Source: an uncultured Pirellula sp.
GTDB taxonomy: Bacteria > Planctomycetota > Planctomycetia > Pirellulales > Pirellulaceae
Length of the DNA stretch: 64,000 bases
Assembly (NCBI GenBank): GCA_903858115.1
Contig: CAIOHR010000437.1
Coordinates: 1-64,000, forward strand
Reading direction: 5' to 3'
Part shown: positions 25,801 through 34,163 of the stretch, one piece after another
Layout of the letters: each line of letters begins with the position of its first letter
Numbering within the stretch: position 1 is the stretch's first letter
The notes under the pieces: model-generated
Told to the model about the DNA's origin: nothing
What the model saw: only the letters and a program-made list of their open reading frames with translations
Databases searched by the model: none
Program-made: the position numbers and the translations under genes

Positions 25801-27234
25801 GTTGTAGCGAGCGTGAAGGGTTGTTACGAGTTTGGTAAGCCCCTCTACCATTTTGGGTTCCGCTTGTTCGTCAAGACAACTGCTTCGGCAACGCCACGTC
25901 GTATAGCCTCCGAGTTGGAACAGCTCGGGTGGAGGAATGTAGCCGCAATGACCGTTGGCTAAGCCGACATTCATCGTCATAGCAAAGGGGCTGCTTTGAC
26001 GGATCTTCATCCCTGTTTCGCAATAGGATTCGCATGGGTTGGCCACGATGGCCAAGTCACCCAATCGAAAAACTTGCAGATTCATACGACGCGTCGGGGG
26101 CAACTCGCTCATGAGAACTGTTTCCCTCGCGTAGTTCTCATTCATCGTTTTGGGAAGTCGATCGCCCAGATTCGCCCTTAACCAAGCTTTCGCTTCTTCG
26201 ACTTCCTTTGGTTTTGGCATGCGTACTGCCACATCGAAACCTTCAAACGCAGAATCGAGCGTCGTTTCGCGCGAGTATTGAACCGTGGGAAGTACCGATA
26301 AGATTCGATCTGAAACATAGTTGCCAACTTCTGCGTACGTGAACGGTTCGCGTGGCTTGCTAAAGTCGATGCAGTTGGCGTTGCCGCTGGTCGCGTTGGC
26401 CATGATCCCAACGAATGAGTCTGGCGAGTCGGGACGAAGTTCTTTAGCGAGCCTTTGGGCAACGACACCAAAATAATCGGATGATAGCGCAGCAGCTCCG
26501 GCGTAATGTGTACTGAAAGTAGCCAACACAGCGATCGCTTTCCCCTCAAGGTCTTGGATGGAAAGAATCGGAATCAATCGATCGATCGGGCCGACAGGAG
26601 CTAGTTTGTTTGGATTGTCATATCCTGGATTCATACTAACGTCATCGCTAGTGCGGCCGGAAAAGGGAGTGGAGTTTGCAGTCCCCGGCTTCATGAGCCA
26701 ATCGCGGCAGTAGATGAATTTTTCGGCAACGACACTGGTCGTACCAAACTGGGCCGGTTTCAAACGCTCGTCCGCTTTGACGATTCCGTCTGCAATCCAA
26801 CTGGGAAGCTGGGCCGCGTAATCTTCCTGGACGGGGCAACCGTGAACCCCCGTGACGGCCACTGCCGAGTGAGTGTGGGTGGCAGCGATGAGAACGCGCT
26901 CGGGCGGCAATCCCAATCGTTGCTGAACAATCGTTTTGGCTGCGTCGGTGACTTCGTGCGGCAAGATGCAGTTGTCAACGATAGCAATCGCTACTTTGTG
27001 TCCATTTGCTTCCAGCACGAGACAACGCGCGAACAAAGTATCGCGAACTCGGTCAGATTGTTGGCCCGCGATCCCGCCGTTGACCCAAACCGGGAATGTC
27101 AGCGGATCGATGTTCCTAGCGAACGCACCAGCGCGGAACTGTTGGCCAAATGTCGCAGTCTCGAATTGACACAGAGCGAACAATCCCAAAACGATGCGAA
27201 GAAATGCATGGGTAGAACGGCTGGATATCGGCAT
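22849..27234 (-). CDS. Fusion of ceramidase-like domain, PVC-type dehydrogenase, HEAT repeats and cytochrome c
   Basis: I chose ATG 27234 because it puts a good signal peptide (AFLRIVLGLFALCQF) at the N-terminus; upstream starts at 27282, 27294 and TTG 27306 are possible. Residues 30-470 resemble the N-terminal domain of neutral ceramidases (FRAGAFARNIDP, RVLIAATHTHS, GIMANATSGNANCIDF), but the ceramidase nucleophile motif is not seen. Residues 490-900 are a PVC-type membrane-bound dehydrogenase beta-propeller (EDGFSVELVASEPQI, VVEMRDYPSG, YDGPDGAIYVVDMYR). HEAT-like helices follow to about 1290, then a c-type heme site CASCH near 1326 and the heme-domain tail EMGELLWYVKNWR. At about 1461 residues it is larger than either family alone. 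It is probably a secreted or periplasmic redox enzyme; the substrate is unknown. Confidence 0.85.
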   Translation of the reverse strand: MPISSRSTHAFLRIVLGLFALCQFETATFGQQFRAGAFARNIDPLTFPVWVNGGIAGQQSDRVRDTLFARCLVLEANGHKVAIAIVDNCILPHEVTDAAKTIVQQRLGLPPERVLIAATHTHSAVAVTGVHGCPVQEDYAAQLPSWIADGIVKADERLKPAQFGTTSVVAEKFIYCRDWLMKPGTANSTPFSGRTSDDVSMNPGYDNPNKLAPVGPIDRLIPILSIQDLEGKAIAVLATFSTHYAGAAALSSDYFGVVAQRLAKELRPDSPDSFVGIMANATSGNANCIDFSKPREPFTYAEVGNYVSDRILSVLPTVQYSRETTLDSAFEGFDVAVRMPKPKEVEEAKAWLRANLGDRLPKTMNENYARETVLMSELPPTRRMNLQVFRLGDLAIVANPCESYCETGMKIRQSSPFAMTMNVGLANGHCGYIPPPELFQLGGYTTWRCRSSCLDEQAEPKMVEGLTKLVTTLHARYNKTAANPKPNPSVPPIKPENTLSLFELEDGFSVELVASEPQIVDPVSMQMDEKGRMWVVEMRDYPSGIDKPLSRIVVLEDLDADGFMETSHAFADGLLFATGLQPWKDGVLVTVEGKLVFLRDTDGDLKADTTETWLTGFSTTNSQLRANHPTLTSDGWLTIASGLRGGKVAGDPNSTFSQSTVDLAGSDVRVHLIGKQLESIAGPSQFGLTFDHVGRRYGCSNRQPCFEIVADRDDVNLSPLAGLGPSLQSTLPAEGNSRVYPLVNAWTTSTLHAGQFTAACGVCVTHSPIFGSRESTTVLTCEPTGGLVQRKSMTRPQGIGKDSATSDQKNNHEREWLASRDPWFRPVDLYDGPDGAIYVVDMYRAVIEHPEWVPKELKERPDQRMGDSHGRIYRVVRKGNTNKASPRLRDVFHAVEELATEDAWLQRQASRLILQSIDEHGLTDIIEPKVRATLHNACQQSKIATANVCAGILSASNKVAVEDISGLLDSDRSEIRLVGLRFAKNMVGSIGPTNIDGFREKCLAILTGENAEESRQAAWCLARLPKDFSFSTSQISATAKRMAHQAEDRYLWMAISAMLRHQLDAFLPAYLAQVQTTLSTDLQSIPVDVESDAIERLSTWFAKQQGSDVPTMVKTPIEIVLNTSNASSPRRFSIALGVLSGVAKAGNTKPLEDASLVLRLQEIASAPGSSRLRSQAIRLLGGTGERSVGFLLQRLDDADNEIVREALVALGKRPSPELTEWLVRKFATAPASLRPAMFQSVRSHPERMSRFLEAMESNLISIRLLDAGQLQSLKSIESTELRTRVEKLLSSLINEDRAKLVASYSEKLKGQEVGNDPTIGKTLFQKNCASCHQMDGMGFAVGPNISDSREHTYEKLLVAILDPNRAIDANYFRTLALTDDGETIEGLLRDSNTQSITLELQNGIKRVLNRSELVEFKSSSKSLMPEGMEAQLSVEEMGELLWYVKNWRYVADNVPAVAKLP

Positions 27235-27292
27235 GGGATACGACGAGCTCGCGTTGTGGGTGGGTGGGAAAAGCGGTACCATATGGCTATTC

Positions 27293-27322
27293 ATTATACT
27301 GGACAAATTCTAGAGAGTTGAA
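27293..27322 (-). promoter_or_regulatory. Putative sigma-70 promoter of the ceramidase/dehydrogenase gene
   Basis: On the minus strand TTCAAC (27317-27322) and TATAAT (27293-27298) are separated by 18 bp. The -10 box is perfect and the -35 box is weak. This position would make the TTG at 27306 and the ATG at 27294 unlikely as starts and favours a start at 27282 or 27234. The promoter overlaps the first codons of the divergent GNAT gene. Confidence 0.4.
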
Positions 27323-27325
27323 GCA

Positions 27326-27868
27326 TTGACCGATCAGCCCAATGAACCGCCAGCAGCCATTGTTCCTGCACAGCTTGCTCCTGCAAATGCTGCCGGTGAA
27401 AGCCTGCCGGTAAACAAGATAGCATATTGTGTACGCCGTGCTCACTTTGACGATCTCGATCTGATTTTGGCGCTTTTGGAGCCCTTCGTTCAGCAAAAGA
27501 AATTGCTCCGTCGGACACGGGCTGAGATCATTTTGCTCATGCATAATGGTTACGTTGCCGAGTACGTCAATCCGAATGGCGAGAAAGAGATCATCGGCTT
27601 CTCAGCGGTCGAAATCTATTCTCGAAAACTTGGCGAGATTCAATGCTTGGCTGTGGCCGATGGATTTCATGGCAATGGCATTGGGTCGGAATTGGTCAAG
27701 GCTTGTGTTGAGCGTGCGAGGGACATCGGAATTCTAGAGGTGATGGCGATCAGCTCTTCGGATGCTTTTTTGCGCAAACTCGGCTTCGACTATTCTCTGC
27801 CAGAGCAAAAGCGAGCATTGTTCTATCAATTGCACTCGCGCGACGAAATATTCAATGCAGACGAGTAG
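27326..27868 (+). CDS. GNAT family N-acetyltransferase, ArgA C-terminal-like
   Basis: The 180-residue protein opens with TTG at 27326 after GAGAG and has a Pro/Ala-rich head of about 30 residues. A GNAT domain follows: VRRAHFDDLDLILALLEPF, QQKKLLRRT, the acetyl-CoA-binding loop HGNGIGSELV and a final strand AFLRKLGF. The LLEPFVQQKKLLRR segment is characteristic of N-acetylglutamate synthase (ArgA C-terminal) type acetyltransferases, so a role in the first step of arginine synthesis is plausible. No kinase domain or other arginine gene is nearby, except that argS follows 85 bp downstream, which may be fortuitous. The substrate is inferred only. Confidence 0.8.
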   Translation: MTDQPNEPPAAIVPAQLAPANAAGESLPVNKIAYCVRRAHFDDLDLILALLEPFVQQKKLLRRTRAEIILLMHNGYVAEYVNPNGEKEIIGFSAVEIYSRKLGEIQCLAVADGFHGNGIGSELVKACVERARDIGILEVMAISSSDAFLRKLGFDYSLPEQKRALFYQLHSRDEIFNADE

Positions 27869-27953
27869 ATTCGTCTGCCCCTTCCTTTGCTGAGTTCCAT
27901 TAGGCAAGCCGTCCTTCATCTCCGCTGATTTTACTGACACTCATCTTCCTATC

Positions 27954-29933
27954 ATGCAACTATTGAACCTTATTCGATCTCGCTTCACTCCTGTGCTGAG
28001 CCAATGGGTCACGGACCCAGTCGCATTGCAAACCACGCTCGATCGAATCGTTGCTTCCCGTGAAGTCGCTTTGGCGGACTATCAAGCGAACGTAGCGATG
28101 CCATTGCAAAAAGTCGTGGGCAAACCTCCGATGGAGATCGCAAAGACGATTTTGGACGAAGTCAAGATCGACGACCTCTGTTCTGAAGTGAGCATTGCCG
28201 GAGCGGGCTATGTCAATCTACGGCTTTCCAATGCTTATCTGGCGAAACAGCTAGACATGGCATTTGAGTCGGAAAAATTGGGTGTAGAAGGAGCAACTAA
28301 ACCGAAGACCTATGTCATCGACTTTTCTTCACCCAACGTTGCAAAGCCTATGCATGTTGGACACATACGCTCCACGGTCATCGGCGATGCCATTTCCAAG
28401 GTACTCAAGTTCCTCGGCCATACCGTGATTACGGACAACCATCTCGGCGATTGGGGAACACAGTTTGGAATGATTATTTATGGCTACAAACACTTCCGAA
28501 ATGAGGAGTCTTTCGCGAAAGCCCAAGTAGCCGAACTTGGGCGACTGTACCGAGTCGTACAACGAATCATTGGATACCAATCGACAGTGTCTGGTTTGGC
28601 AGAACAGGAAAATAAATTGAAACTTGCTGAGCAGAAAGTTTCGATGCTTGAGGCCAAACAGAGCGAAGCAGCTAGTGACAAGAAGATCGCCAAAGAATTG
28701 AAGTCCTCGCAGAACGCAGTCAAGGAGCAAGAGCAAGCGATTCTCAAATCTAAAGAGACGATCGCGGCGGTCGAGTCGGATTCCGCGTTCAAACAACTCT
28801 GCGACGAACATAGCAATCTCGAATCGCGAGTGTTGAAGGAAACCTCCAAACTACATCATGGTGATAAAGAGAATCTCGCATTATGGGAATCGTTCTTGCC
28901 TTTCTGCAAAGAAGAGATCCACGGCATCTACAAGCGGCTGAATGTTCAATTCGACCACGAGTACGGTGAGAGTTTTTACCATGAGATGCTCCCGGCGGTG
29001 GTAGAAGATTTGCTGAGCCGATCGCTTGCGGAGCCGAGCGAAGGTGCGATCTGCGTCTTCCTTGAGGGCTATGAAGCACCGATGATCGTTCAAAAACAGG
29101 ATGGTGCATTCCTTTACTCCACCACTGACATTGCGACCGCTATGTTTCGCGAGCGAGAGTTCGGCCCAGATGCTTCGCTTTATGTCGTCGACCATCGACA
29201 GAGCGAGCACTTTCAAAAACTGTTCGCTGTTTTGGAGAAGATCGGGCTCACTCACACGCACTTTAAGCATGTTAGCTTTGGCACGGTCATGGGGAACGAT
29301 GGCAAACCCTTCAAGACGCGGGCTGGTGATAATATCGGTTTAGAATCGATGTTGGATGAGGCGATTGCACGTGCTTGGGAAGTTGTCTGCGATCCGGAGA
29401 GGCTCAAGAAAGCACGGCAGGAGCTCTCCGAAGAAGACAAGCGCGAGATCGCTAACATCGTTGGTATCGGCGCAATCAAATATGCGGATCTATGCCACAA
29501 CCGAACAAGCGATTATGTGTTTGATATGGATAAGATGGTTGCGCTCGATGGGAATACAGCAGCCTACATTCAGTATTCCTACGCACGGACCCGAAGCATT
29601 CTTCAGCGAGCGGTCGGCGAGGGGCATGTAAACGCAGATTGGGATCAACAGCCCATTCGGATAGACCATGCCGCGGAACGTACGTTAGCGCTCCAGGTCT
29701 TGAGGTTCGAAGACACTTTGGCCGCCTCGATGACCGAGTACTTGCCCAATGGCGTTACCGAGTATCTTTTCGATCTAGCCAAGTGCTTTAGCAGTTTCTT
29801 CGATCAATGCTCGGTATTGAATGCAGAATCGTTGGAACAGAAGCAATCGCGACTCAAGCTGACGGTTTTGACCGGTCGTGTTTTGAAGCAGGGGCTCCAG
29901 TTGCTCGGAATTGAAACGGTAGAAAGGATGTAG
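27954..29933 (+). CDS. argS: Arginine--tRNA ligase with coiled-coil insertion
   Basis: A 659-residue class Ia synthetase. The HIGH signature appears as HVGHIRST (residues 134-141) after FSSPNVAKPM, followed by DNHLGDWGTQFG. Near the C-terminus the ALDGNTAAYIQYSYAR and anticodon-binding LQVLRFEDTL regions are intact. The canonical KMSKS is replaced by a GNDGKPFKTRAGD loop, which is normal for many ArgRS. Between about residues 205 and 290 a Lys/Glu/Gln-rich heptad coiled coil (EQKVSMLEAK, ELKSSQNAVKEQEQ) interrupts the catalytic core. The protein attaches arginine to its tRNA in the cytoplasm. ArgRS is usually 550-600 residues, so the insertion explains the extra length. Confidence 0.96.
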   Translation: MQLLNLIRSRFTPVLSQWVTDPVALQTTLDRIVASREVALADYQANVAMPLQKVVGKPPMEIAKTILDEVKIDDLCSEVSIAGAGYVNLRLSNAYLAKQLDMAFESEKLGVEGATKPKTYVIDFSSPNVAKPMHVGHIRSTVIGDAISKVLKFLGHTVITDNHLGDWGTQFGMIIYGYKHFRNEESFAKAQVAELGRLYRVVQRIIGYQSTVSGLAEQENKLKLAEQKVSMLEAKQSEAASDKKIAKELKSSQNAVKEQEQAILKSKETIAAVESDSAFKQLCDEHSNLESRVLKETSKLHHGDKENLALWESFLPFCKEEIHGIYKRLNVQFDHEYGESFYHEMLPAVVEDLLSRSLAEPSEGAICVFLEGYEAPMIVQKQDGAFLYSTTDIATAMFREREFGPDASLYVVDHRQSEHFQKLFAVLEKIGLTHTHFKHVSFGTVMGNDGKPFKTRAGDNIGLESMLDEAIARAWEVVCDPERLKKARQELSEEDKREIANIVGIGAIKYADLCHNRTSDYVFDMDKMVALDGNTAAYIQYSYARTRSILQRAVGEGHVNADWDQQPIRIDHAAERTLALQVLRFEDTLAASMTEYLPNGVTEYLFDLAKCFSSFFDQCSVLNAESLEQKQSRLKLTVLTGRVLKQGLQLLGIETVERM

Positions 29934-30089
29934 CCCGTTTATAACAGTTCTTCCTATTGTAAAGGGGGTCGGAAATTCTAGATGAAATTTGGCGGAACTT
30001 TCTGTTGGAGATTTTGCGTGACACGAAAGGGCATCCTATGTTTTCCTGTGAATTCGCAAGAATATTCGACGTAATCAGCCTTTTATTTC

Positions 30090-31067
30090 ATGTCAGCGAA
30101 ACAAAATCCACTTGGTTTGATACCCATTAGCTTGCTCACGCTGACTCCGGGGCGGCTTGTGCCTGTGAACGTATACAGTTGGGTAATGGGAGCGGACAGG
30201 CCACAATTATTCTTGGCTTCGAATCAAATCCTGGAGCCGGATTTTGTGGAGCGCAAACCGGAAGGTACGGAGCTTCGGCTGTTTATAGAACCGAAAACAC
30301 GAAGTGCGTTCCAACAGTACTTGCAGACTCTGGTCAATGATCGCGATTTCTTGAAGACGCTTTCGGACGAAAACAGGTCGGCATTGGTTTCGGAAGTAGT
30401 TCGAGATTTGCTTGCCAGCGCATTCAAATCGAACTCTGCAGCTACGATCGTCGGGACCGCGAATGTGCTTGGCCAACATATTGCGTCGCTGATATCTGAA
30501 ACTGAACTTTCAGTAACAGGTCTGTCCAAAATTCTATACCATGATTACGGAACCTTTACCCATTCGGCCAATGTAGCACTCTATTCATCGTTGTTGGCTT
30601 TGCGGATGGGATTTCAAGAATATAGCATTGAGGATATCGCGGTTGGTGGATTGTTGCACGATATTGGCAAGCTTGGTATCGATGACAAAATTCTCAACAA
30701 ACCCGGCAAGCTAGATGATATGGAGTTTCGGATCATCAAGAAGCACCCTTTGCAAGGTTATCGCATTCTCGCATCGGATGCGAACGTGACAACATGCCAA
30801 TTGTTGATGGCTTACCAGCATCACGAAAAGATGGATGGAACAGGCTATCCGGTCGGGATTGAGTCCGACGAAATTTCGCAGGTTGGCAGGTTGTGTGCTG
30901 TCGTTGACATTTACGAAGCTTTGACGAGTAAACGACCTTATCGAAATCCGATGCATTCGGAGCGGGCTATCGAGATCATGGAACGAGATGCTGGACGGCA
31001 TTTGGATGCTGAAATTCTAGAGATTTGGAAAGGCTTCGTTCTTGAGAAGGAGGGAGTACTTTCCTGA
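30090..31067 (+). CDS. HD-GYP domain protein (c-di-GMP phosphodiesterase)
   Basis: A 325-residue cytoplasmic protein. The N-terminal 130 residues resemble the DUF3391-like or GAF-like leader of HD-GYP proteins. The C-terminal domain has the metal-binding HD in GLLHDIGKLGI, then the HHEKMDGTGYP signature with the GYP triad intact, followed by DIYEALTSKRPYR. It should hydrolyse cyclic di-GMP to pGpG or GMP. Its TGA stop overlaps the ATG of the PilZ gene by one base, a strong sign of coupled translation with a c-di-GMP receptor. Confidence 0.95.
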   Translation: MSAKQNPLGLIPISLLTLTPGRLVPVNVYSWVMGADRPQLFLASNQILEPDFVERKPEGTELRLFIEPKTRSAFQQYLQTLVNDRDFLKTLSDENRSALVSEVVRDLLASAFKSNSAATIVGTANVLGQHIASLISETELSVTGLSKILYHDYGTFTHSANVALYSSLLALRMGFQEYSIEDIAVGGLLHDIGKLGIDDKILNKPGKLDDMEFRIIKKHPLQGYRILASDANVTTCQLLMAYQHHEKMDGTGYPVGIESDEISQVGRLCAVVDIYEALTSKRPYRNPMHSERAIEIMERDAGRHLDAEILEIWKGFVLEKEGVLS

Positions 31068-31459
31068 TGTCCTTGACGATGAAGATCCAACTCACGCCAG
31101 ACCTCAAGAAATCTCTCGACGAACGTGGCAGCAGTGCCCCCTTTCTGTTCGAAGCCAGGAGCGCCGCTCGATTCCGTTGCTATGCGACTGCGACCGCGAA
31201 ACTGCTACGCTCCAAAATGAGTGTTCCCAAACAAGAGGTGGATTCGCTGGTGATCGTGAAAGACGTCTCCCGGACTGGCGTTGGACTGATATGTCACCAA
31301 CAGTGGTTTCCTTCACAAGAGATCGAGCTTTCGCTTGCAACCGGAAAAATCCGCGGTCATGTCGCCCGAGTGCGACGTATCGCTCCGAGTTGTTATGAAG
31401 TTGGAATTGAAATAGCAAAATTCGAGCAGCCAGCCGCGTCCTTCTGCGAAACAAAGTGA
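31067..31459 (+). CDS. PilZ domain c-di-GMP receptor
   Basis: This 130-residue protein is mostly a PilZ domain. The N-terminal RFRCYA stretch contains an arginine-rich RxxxR-like c-di-GMP motif, and VSRTGVGLIC is the second (D/N)xSxxG motif as DVSRTGVG. The beta strands IELSLATGKIRGHVARVRRI and YEVGIEIAKF (named in short pieces) complete the barrel. PilZ proteins bind c-di-GMP and modulate motility, polysaccharide synthesis or transcription. It is co-transcribed and translationally coupled with the HD-GYP phosphodiesterase directly upstream, so production and sensing of a low c-di-GMP state are linked. Confidence 0.88.
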   Translation: MSLTMKIQLTPDLKKSLDERGSSAPFLFEARSAARFRCYATATAKLLRSKMSVPKQEVDSLVIVKDVSRTGVGLICHQQWFPSQEIELSLATGKIRGHVARVRRIAPSCYEVGIEIAKFEQPAASFCETK

Positions 31460-31595
31460 CCGCGTCGGGAAAAGAAGCAGCCACTTCGAATGAAAATCCA
31501 TCTTGTTACGATGGCAATGGCAGAATTGCCTTTTACCATTGGACTCCGACCAGTTTGAATTCTTGATAGGAATCGTTGGTTAGCAGGCACGCTCG

Positions 31596-32501
31596 CTAGC
31601 CGAGAAGTTTGGCTAACTCCCCGCACACTTCGCTCGGTGCCTCTTCCATTACATAATGCCCAACGTCAGCAAGCTCGCAGCGAGTTGCATTTGGCCATGC
31701 CTTTGCCATGCGCTCCATACACTCCGGACGAAAGCACCAGTCCTTCATTCCCCAAACAAAGTGGATTCGTTTGTTGGCTAACTCCGGCAACCTATTCTCC
31801 AACTGCTCTAGAACTTGGTAGGTTCGATGCGACGGCTTCATCGGGATATCTTGAACGAATCGATCGATGGCAATTCGATGGGCTGGTGAATCGTATGGGG
31901 CCAGCAAGCCGGCTTTGGCTTCAGGACTTAGACGGGGCAGTCGGTCGATAGCCATGAAGGTGGCTGTCCATGCGAATGCGTTAAAGTATCGCATGGCGAA
32001 CGAACCGATCCATGGCCAGCGACACGCTGCGATTCGCAACGGAATGTACGGCGGAGGAAATGCACCGGTGTTCAGTACCAGGACATTCTTGATACACGAT
32101 TGTCGTTCGATCGCCGCCCCGAGACCGATCGCTCCACCCCAATCATGCACTACTAATGTCACCTGAGTCAATCCGAGGGTGTCGATCAGTCGCACCAAGT
32201 TTTCGGTATGTTTCGCGAGACAATAGTCGTAGGACGCGGGTTTGTCGCTTCCTCCACAGCCAACATGATCGATTGCAACGACTCGATGCGATTCGCGAAA
32301 CTTGCGAATGATCGATCGATAGTAGAACGACCAAGTTGGATTGCCATGGACGGCAAGAATCGTGTGCTGTGATTCTCGCGGTCCCTCATCGACGTAGTGG
32401 AGCCGGACGTTCGAAGAAACGTTCATCGAATGAGATTCGAATGGGTACTCGCTTCGCCAAATAGCGTTCGGATCACCCAATTGCCTTGGTGATTGCGACA
32501 T
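31596..32501 (-). CDS. Alpha/beta hydrolase of the haloalkane dehalogenase-like group
   Basis: A 301-residue alpha/beta hydrolase. The oxyanion-side HGNPTWSFYYR, the nucleophile elbow VVHDWGGAIG with Asp as nucleophile, the acid in FVWGMKDWCF and the catalytic His in DVGHYVMEE are all present. Asp rather than Ser at the elbow puts it with haloalkane dehalogenases and OleB beta-lactone decarboxylases. Which reaction it performs cannot be told; no ole genes are nearby. It begins 2 bp downstream of the stop of the sugar-isomerase-like gene on the same strand and is very likely translationally coupled to it. Confidence 0.88.
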   Translation of the reverse strand: MSQSPRQLGDPNAIWRSEYPFESHSMNVSSNVRLHYVDEGPRESQHTILAVHGNPTWSFYYRSIIRKFRESHRVVAIDHVGCGGSDKPASYDYCLAKHTENLVRLIDTLGLTQVTLVVHDWGGAIGLGAAIERQSCIKNVLVLNTGAFPPPYIPLRIAACRWPWIGSFAMRYFNAFAWTATFMAIDRLPRLSPEAKAGLLAPYDSPAHRIAIDRFVQDIPMKPSHRTYQVLEQLENRLPELANKRIHFVWGMKDWCFRPECMERMAKAWPNATRCELADVGHYVMEEAPSEVCGELAKLLG

Positions 32502-32503
32502 GC

Positions 32504-33538
32504 CTATCGAGGTGTCTCGTGAGTTACTTTGACATCGCGAATGTCTTCATAGCATCTCAATGCGTATGGCAAATCCACATAATCGAGCACTTTGCAAAAC
32601 GCACGCAAAGCAATGCCGAATCCGTCTGGACCGCTGAAGCCTCCGAACTGACCTCCGCCCTTCACATGTGGCTCCATATCGAAAAACAAGCCTGGTATGC
32701 CTCGTGCCGCGAGCCGTTTCAAAATTTCTGGGTACGACCGTTTGATATCTCGCAAAATGGCCTCGTGACCAGAGTCCCCTTCGTCGGCTGGAACAAAGCT
32801 TGCAAGCGATTCTTCATCGACGTGTGCAGTTCGAACTGAAGGGCGTCGATAATCCTTGATATGAACCCAACCGAGTCCGTCCTTCATGGCCAAGTATTCT
32901 TCGTACACCTGATCGGTGGACATCCCTTGGCAAACAAGATTAGCTCCATCGAAAATCAAAACCATCGCCGGGTGATTTACGCCTTGGTAAAGCTTTTGCA
33001 ACAATTTGCCAGATTGACCGATCAAATTGGCTTCGACTTCGAGTCCGAAGGTCAATCCATGTTTGTCGCATTCTGATGCAATTGCCCCTAGTTGGTCGAT
33101 GGCTTGTCCCAAGTGAGATTCAGGATCTGTTCCACGCGGATGGTAGAAGGAGAATCCACGGATCAGCTTGGTGCCAAATCGATTCGCCAGATCGCAAGCT
33201 CGGACGACATCTTTGACCAGGTACTCTGCAAATGGAACGTATCGATTGTTTGTGCCGTCTTCCTGATCGATCAACTTCACTTTACCGATCGGCGAGCCAA
33301 GCGAAGAGACGCTCAGCCCATACTCTCGCTGCATCGACTGAATTTTGGCGATCGATGCGTCTGACAAGAGCATCGCATTCTGGATCCCATCACCTGCGTC
33401 GATGAATCGAAGCGTGTAATACCTGAGGCCGAGCGCAGCGAATGCGCAAAACTGCTGTTCAGCCGTTTTTTGGTTCGCGGCTTCGTCAGCAAATCCACTT
33501 AGCAAAACAGGAGGGAGGGAGAGGGAATCGGCAGGCAT
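32504..33538 (-). CDS. Sugar phosphate isomerase/epimerase-like TIM barrel
   Basis: The 344-residue protein belongs to the xylose isomerase-like TIM-barrel (AP endonuclease 2) superfamily. Visible features are FADEAANQKTAEQQ near the start, YYTLRFIDAG, the metal-ligand segment FGLEVEANLIG, VLIFDGANLV, the HIKDYRRP motif and the C-terminal FFDMEPHVKGG. Acidic and His residues at the barrel mouth are kept, so it is probably an active metal-dependent isomerase or epimerase of carbohydrates. Such proteins are abundant in planctomycetes. It is upstream in a two-gene unit with an alpha/beta hydrolase. The substrate is unknown. Confidence 0.85.
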   Translation of the reverse strand: MPADSLSLPPVLLSGFADEAANQKTAEQQFCAFAALGLRYYTLRFIDAGDGIQNAMLLSDASIAKIQSMQREYGLSVSSLGSPIGKVKLIDQEDGTNNRYVPFAEYLVKDVVRACDLANRFGTKLIRGFSFYHPRGTDPESHLGQAIDQLGAIASECDKHGLTFGLEVEANLIGQSGKLLQKLYQGVNHPAMVLIFDGANLVCQGMSTDQVYEEYLAMKDGLGWVHIKDYRRPSVRTAHVDEESLASFVPADEGDSGHEAILRDIKRSYPEILKRLAARGIPGLFFDMEPHVKGGGQFGGFSGPDGFGIALRAFCKVLDYVDLPYALRCYEDIRDVKVTHETPR

Positions 33539-33582
33539 CAGATGTTCCTATGAGTTTTATGTGGATACGAACGAGCGTGGTC

Positions 33583-33646
33583 GATGTGCAATGTTATCAA
33601 TGTGCAATGTTATCGATGTGCGAGGTTATCGACGTGCAATGTTAGC
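33583..33646. repeat. 16-bp tandem repeat, four copies
   Basis: Four adjacent 16-bp copies of the form GATGTGCAATGTTATC start at 33583, 33599, 33615 and 33631 with a few substitutions. The array lies in the 131-bp gap between the TIM-barrel gene start and the QueF stop. The copies are directly repeated without spacers, so it is a minisatellite and not a CRISPR. It would lie just upstream of the TIM-barrel gene and could affect its promoter. Confidence 0.9.
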
Positions 33647-33669
33647 AGTCATCCATCGAAATGGAGCGA

Positions 33670-34029
33670 TCACGTTTTAGTGTGAGTGACGGTAATCACC
33701 GAAGTGATTCCACCTCGGGCTCCCCAGCGGCTCTCCAAAGTTACGGTACGAGGAGCGACAACCTGAACGAAATCGTCCAGGATACGATTGGTAACATTCT
33801 CGTAAAAGATACCTTCATTGCGAAATTTTTGCAGGTAGAGTTTGAGGCTCTTGAGTTCTACGCATTTCGCATCGGGAATATAGCGAAAAGTCAAAGTTCC
33901 AAAATCCGGTTGTCCGGTTTTTGGGCACATGGAAGTGAATTCAGGGCATACGATCTCGATATGGTATTCACGGTCTGGAAACGAGTTATCAAAACACTCG
34001 AGTTCTTCTTGAAATGGGGTACCCGGCAC
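33670..34029 (-). CDS. queF: NADPH-dependent 7-cyano-7-deazaguanine (preQ0) reductase
   Basis: The 119-residue size is that of unimodular (type I) QueF, a T-fold enzyme in queuosine synthesis that reduces the nitrile of preQ0 to preQ1. The catalytic Cys35 lies in FTSMCPKTGQPDF, and Asp42 follows in the same motif. The substrate-binding segment VELKSLKLYL carries the QueF-specific Glu. The protein is cytoplasmic and forms a decamer in known members. It is divergent from queE, 134 bp apart, so two genes of the same pathway probably share the control region. Confidence 0.95.
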   Translation of the reverse strand: MPGTPFQEELECFDNSFPDREYHIEIVCPEFTSMCPKTGQPDFGTLTFRYIPDAKCVELKSLKLYLQKFRNEGIFYENVTNRILDDFVQVVAPRTVTLESRWGARGGITSVITVTHTKT

Positions 34030-34163
34030 AGTTTTCCTCCTAGCAATGAAATGTTTCCGATATTCTGCTAAATTAGTGACTTCTTAACAGGGCTAATTGC
34101 CCGTACTGGCGAAATCTCTTGGACCCACTTTGTGAAAACACCTAACGGAATCGAGAACGGATC

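Noticed and set aside
31580..31625. Further MITE arm near GCAGGCACGCTCGC
   Set aside because: Only about ten bases resemble the arm and no palindrome or partner arm is present.
33583..33646. Possible CRISPR array
   Set aside because: Four direct 16-bp copies without spacers and no cas gene nearby; it is a simple tandem repeat.
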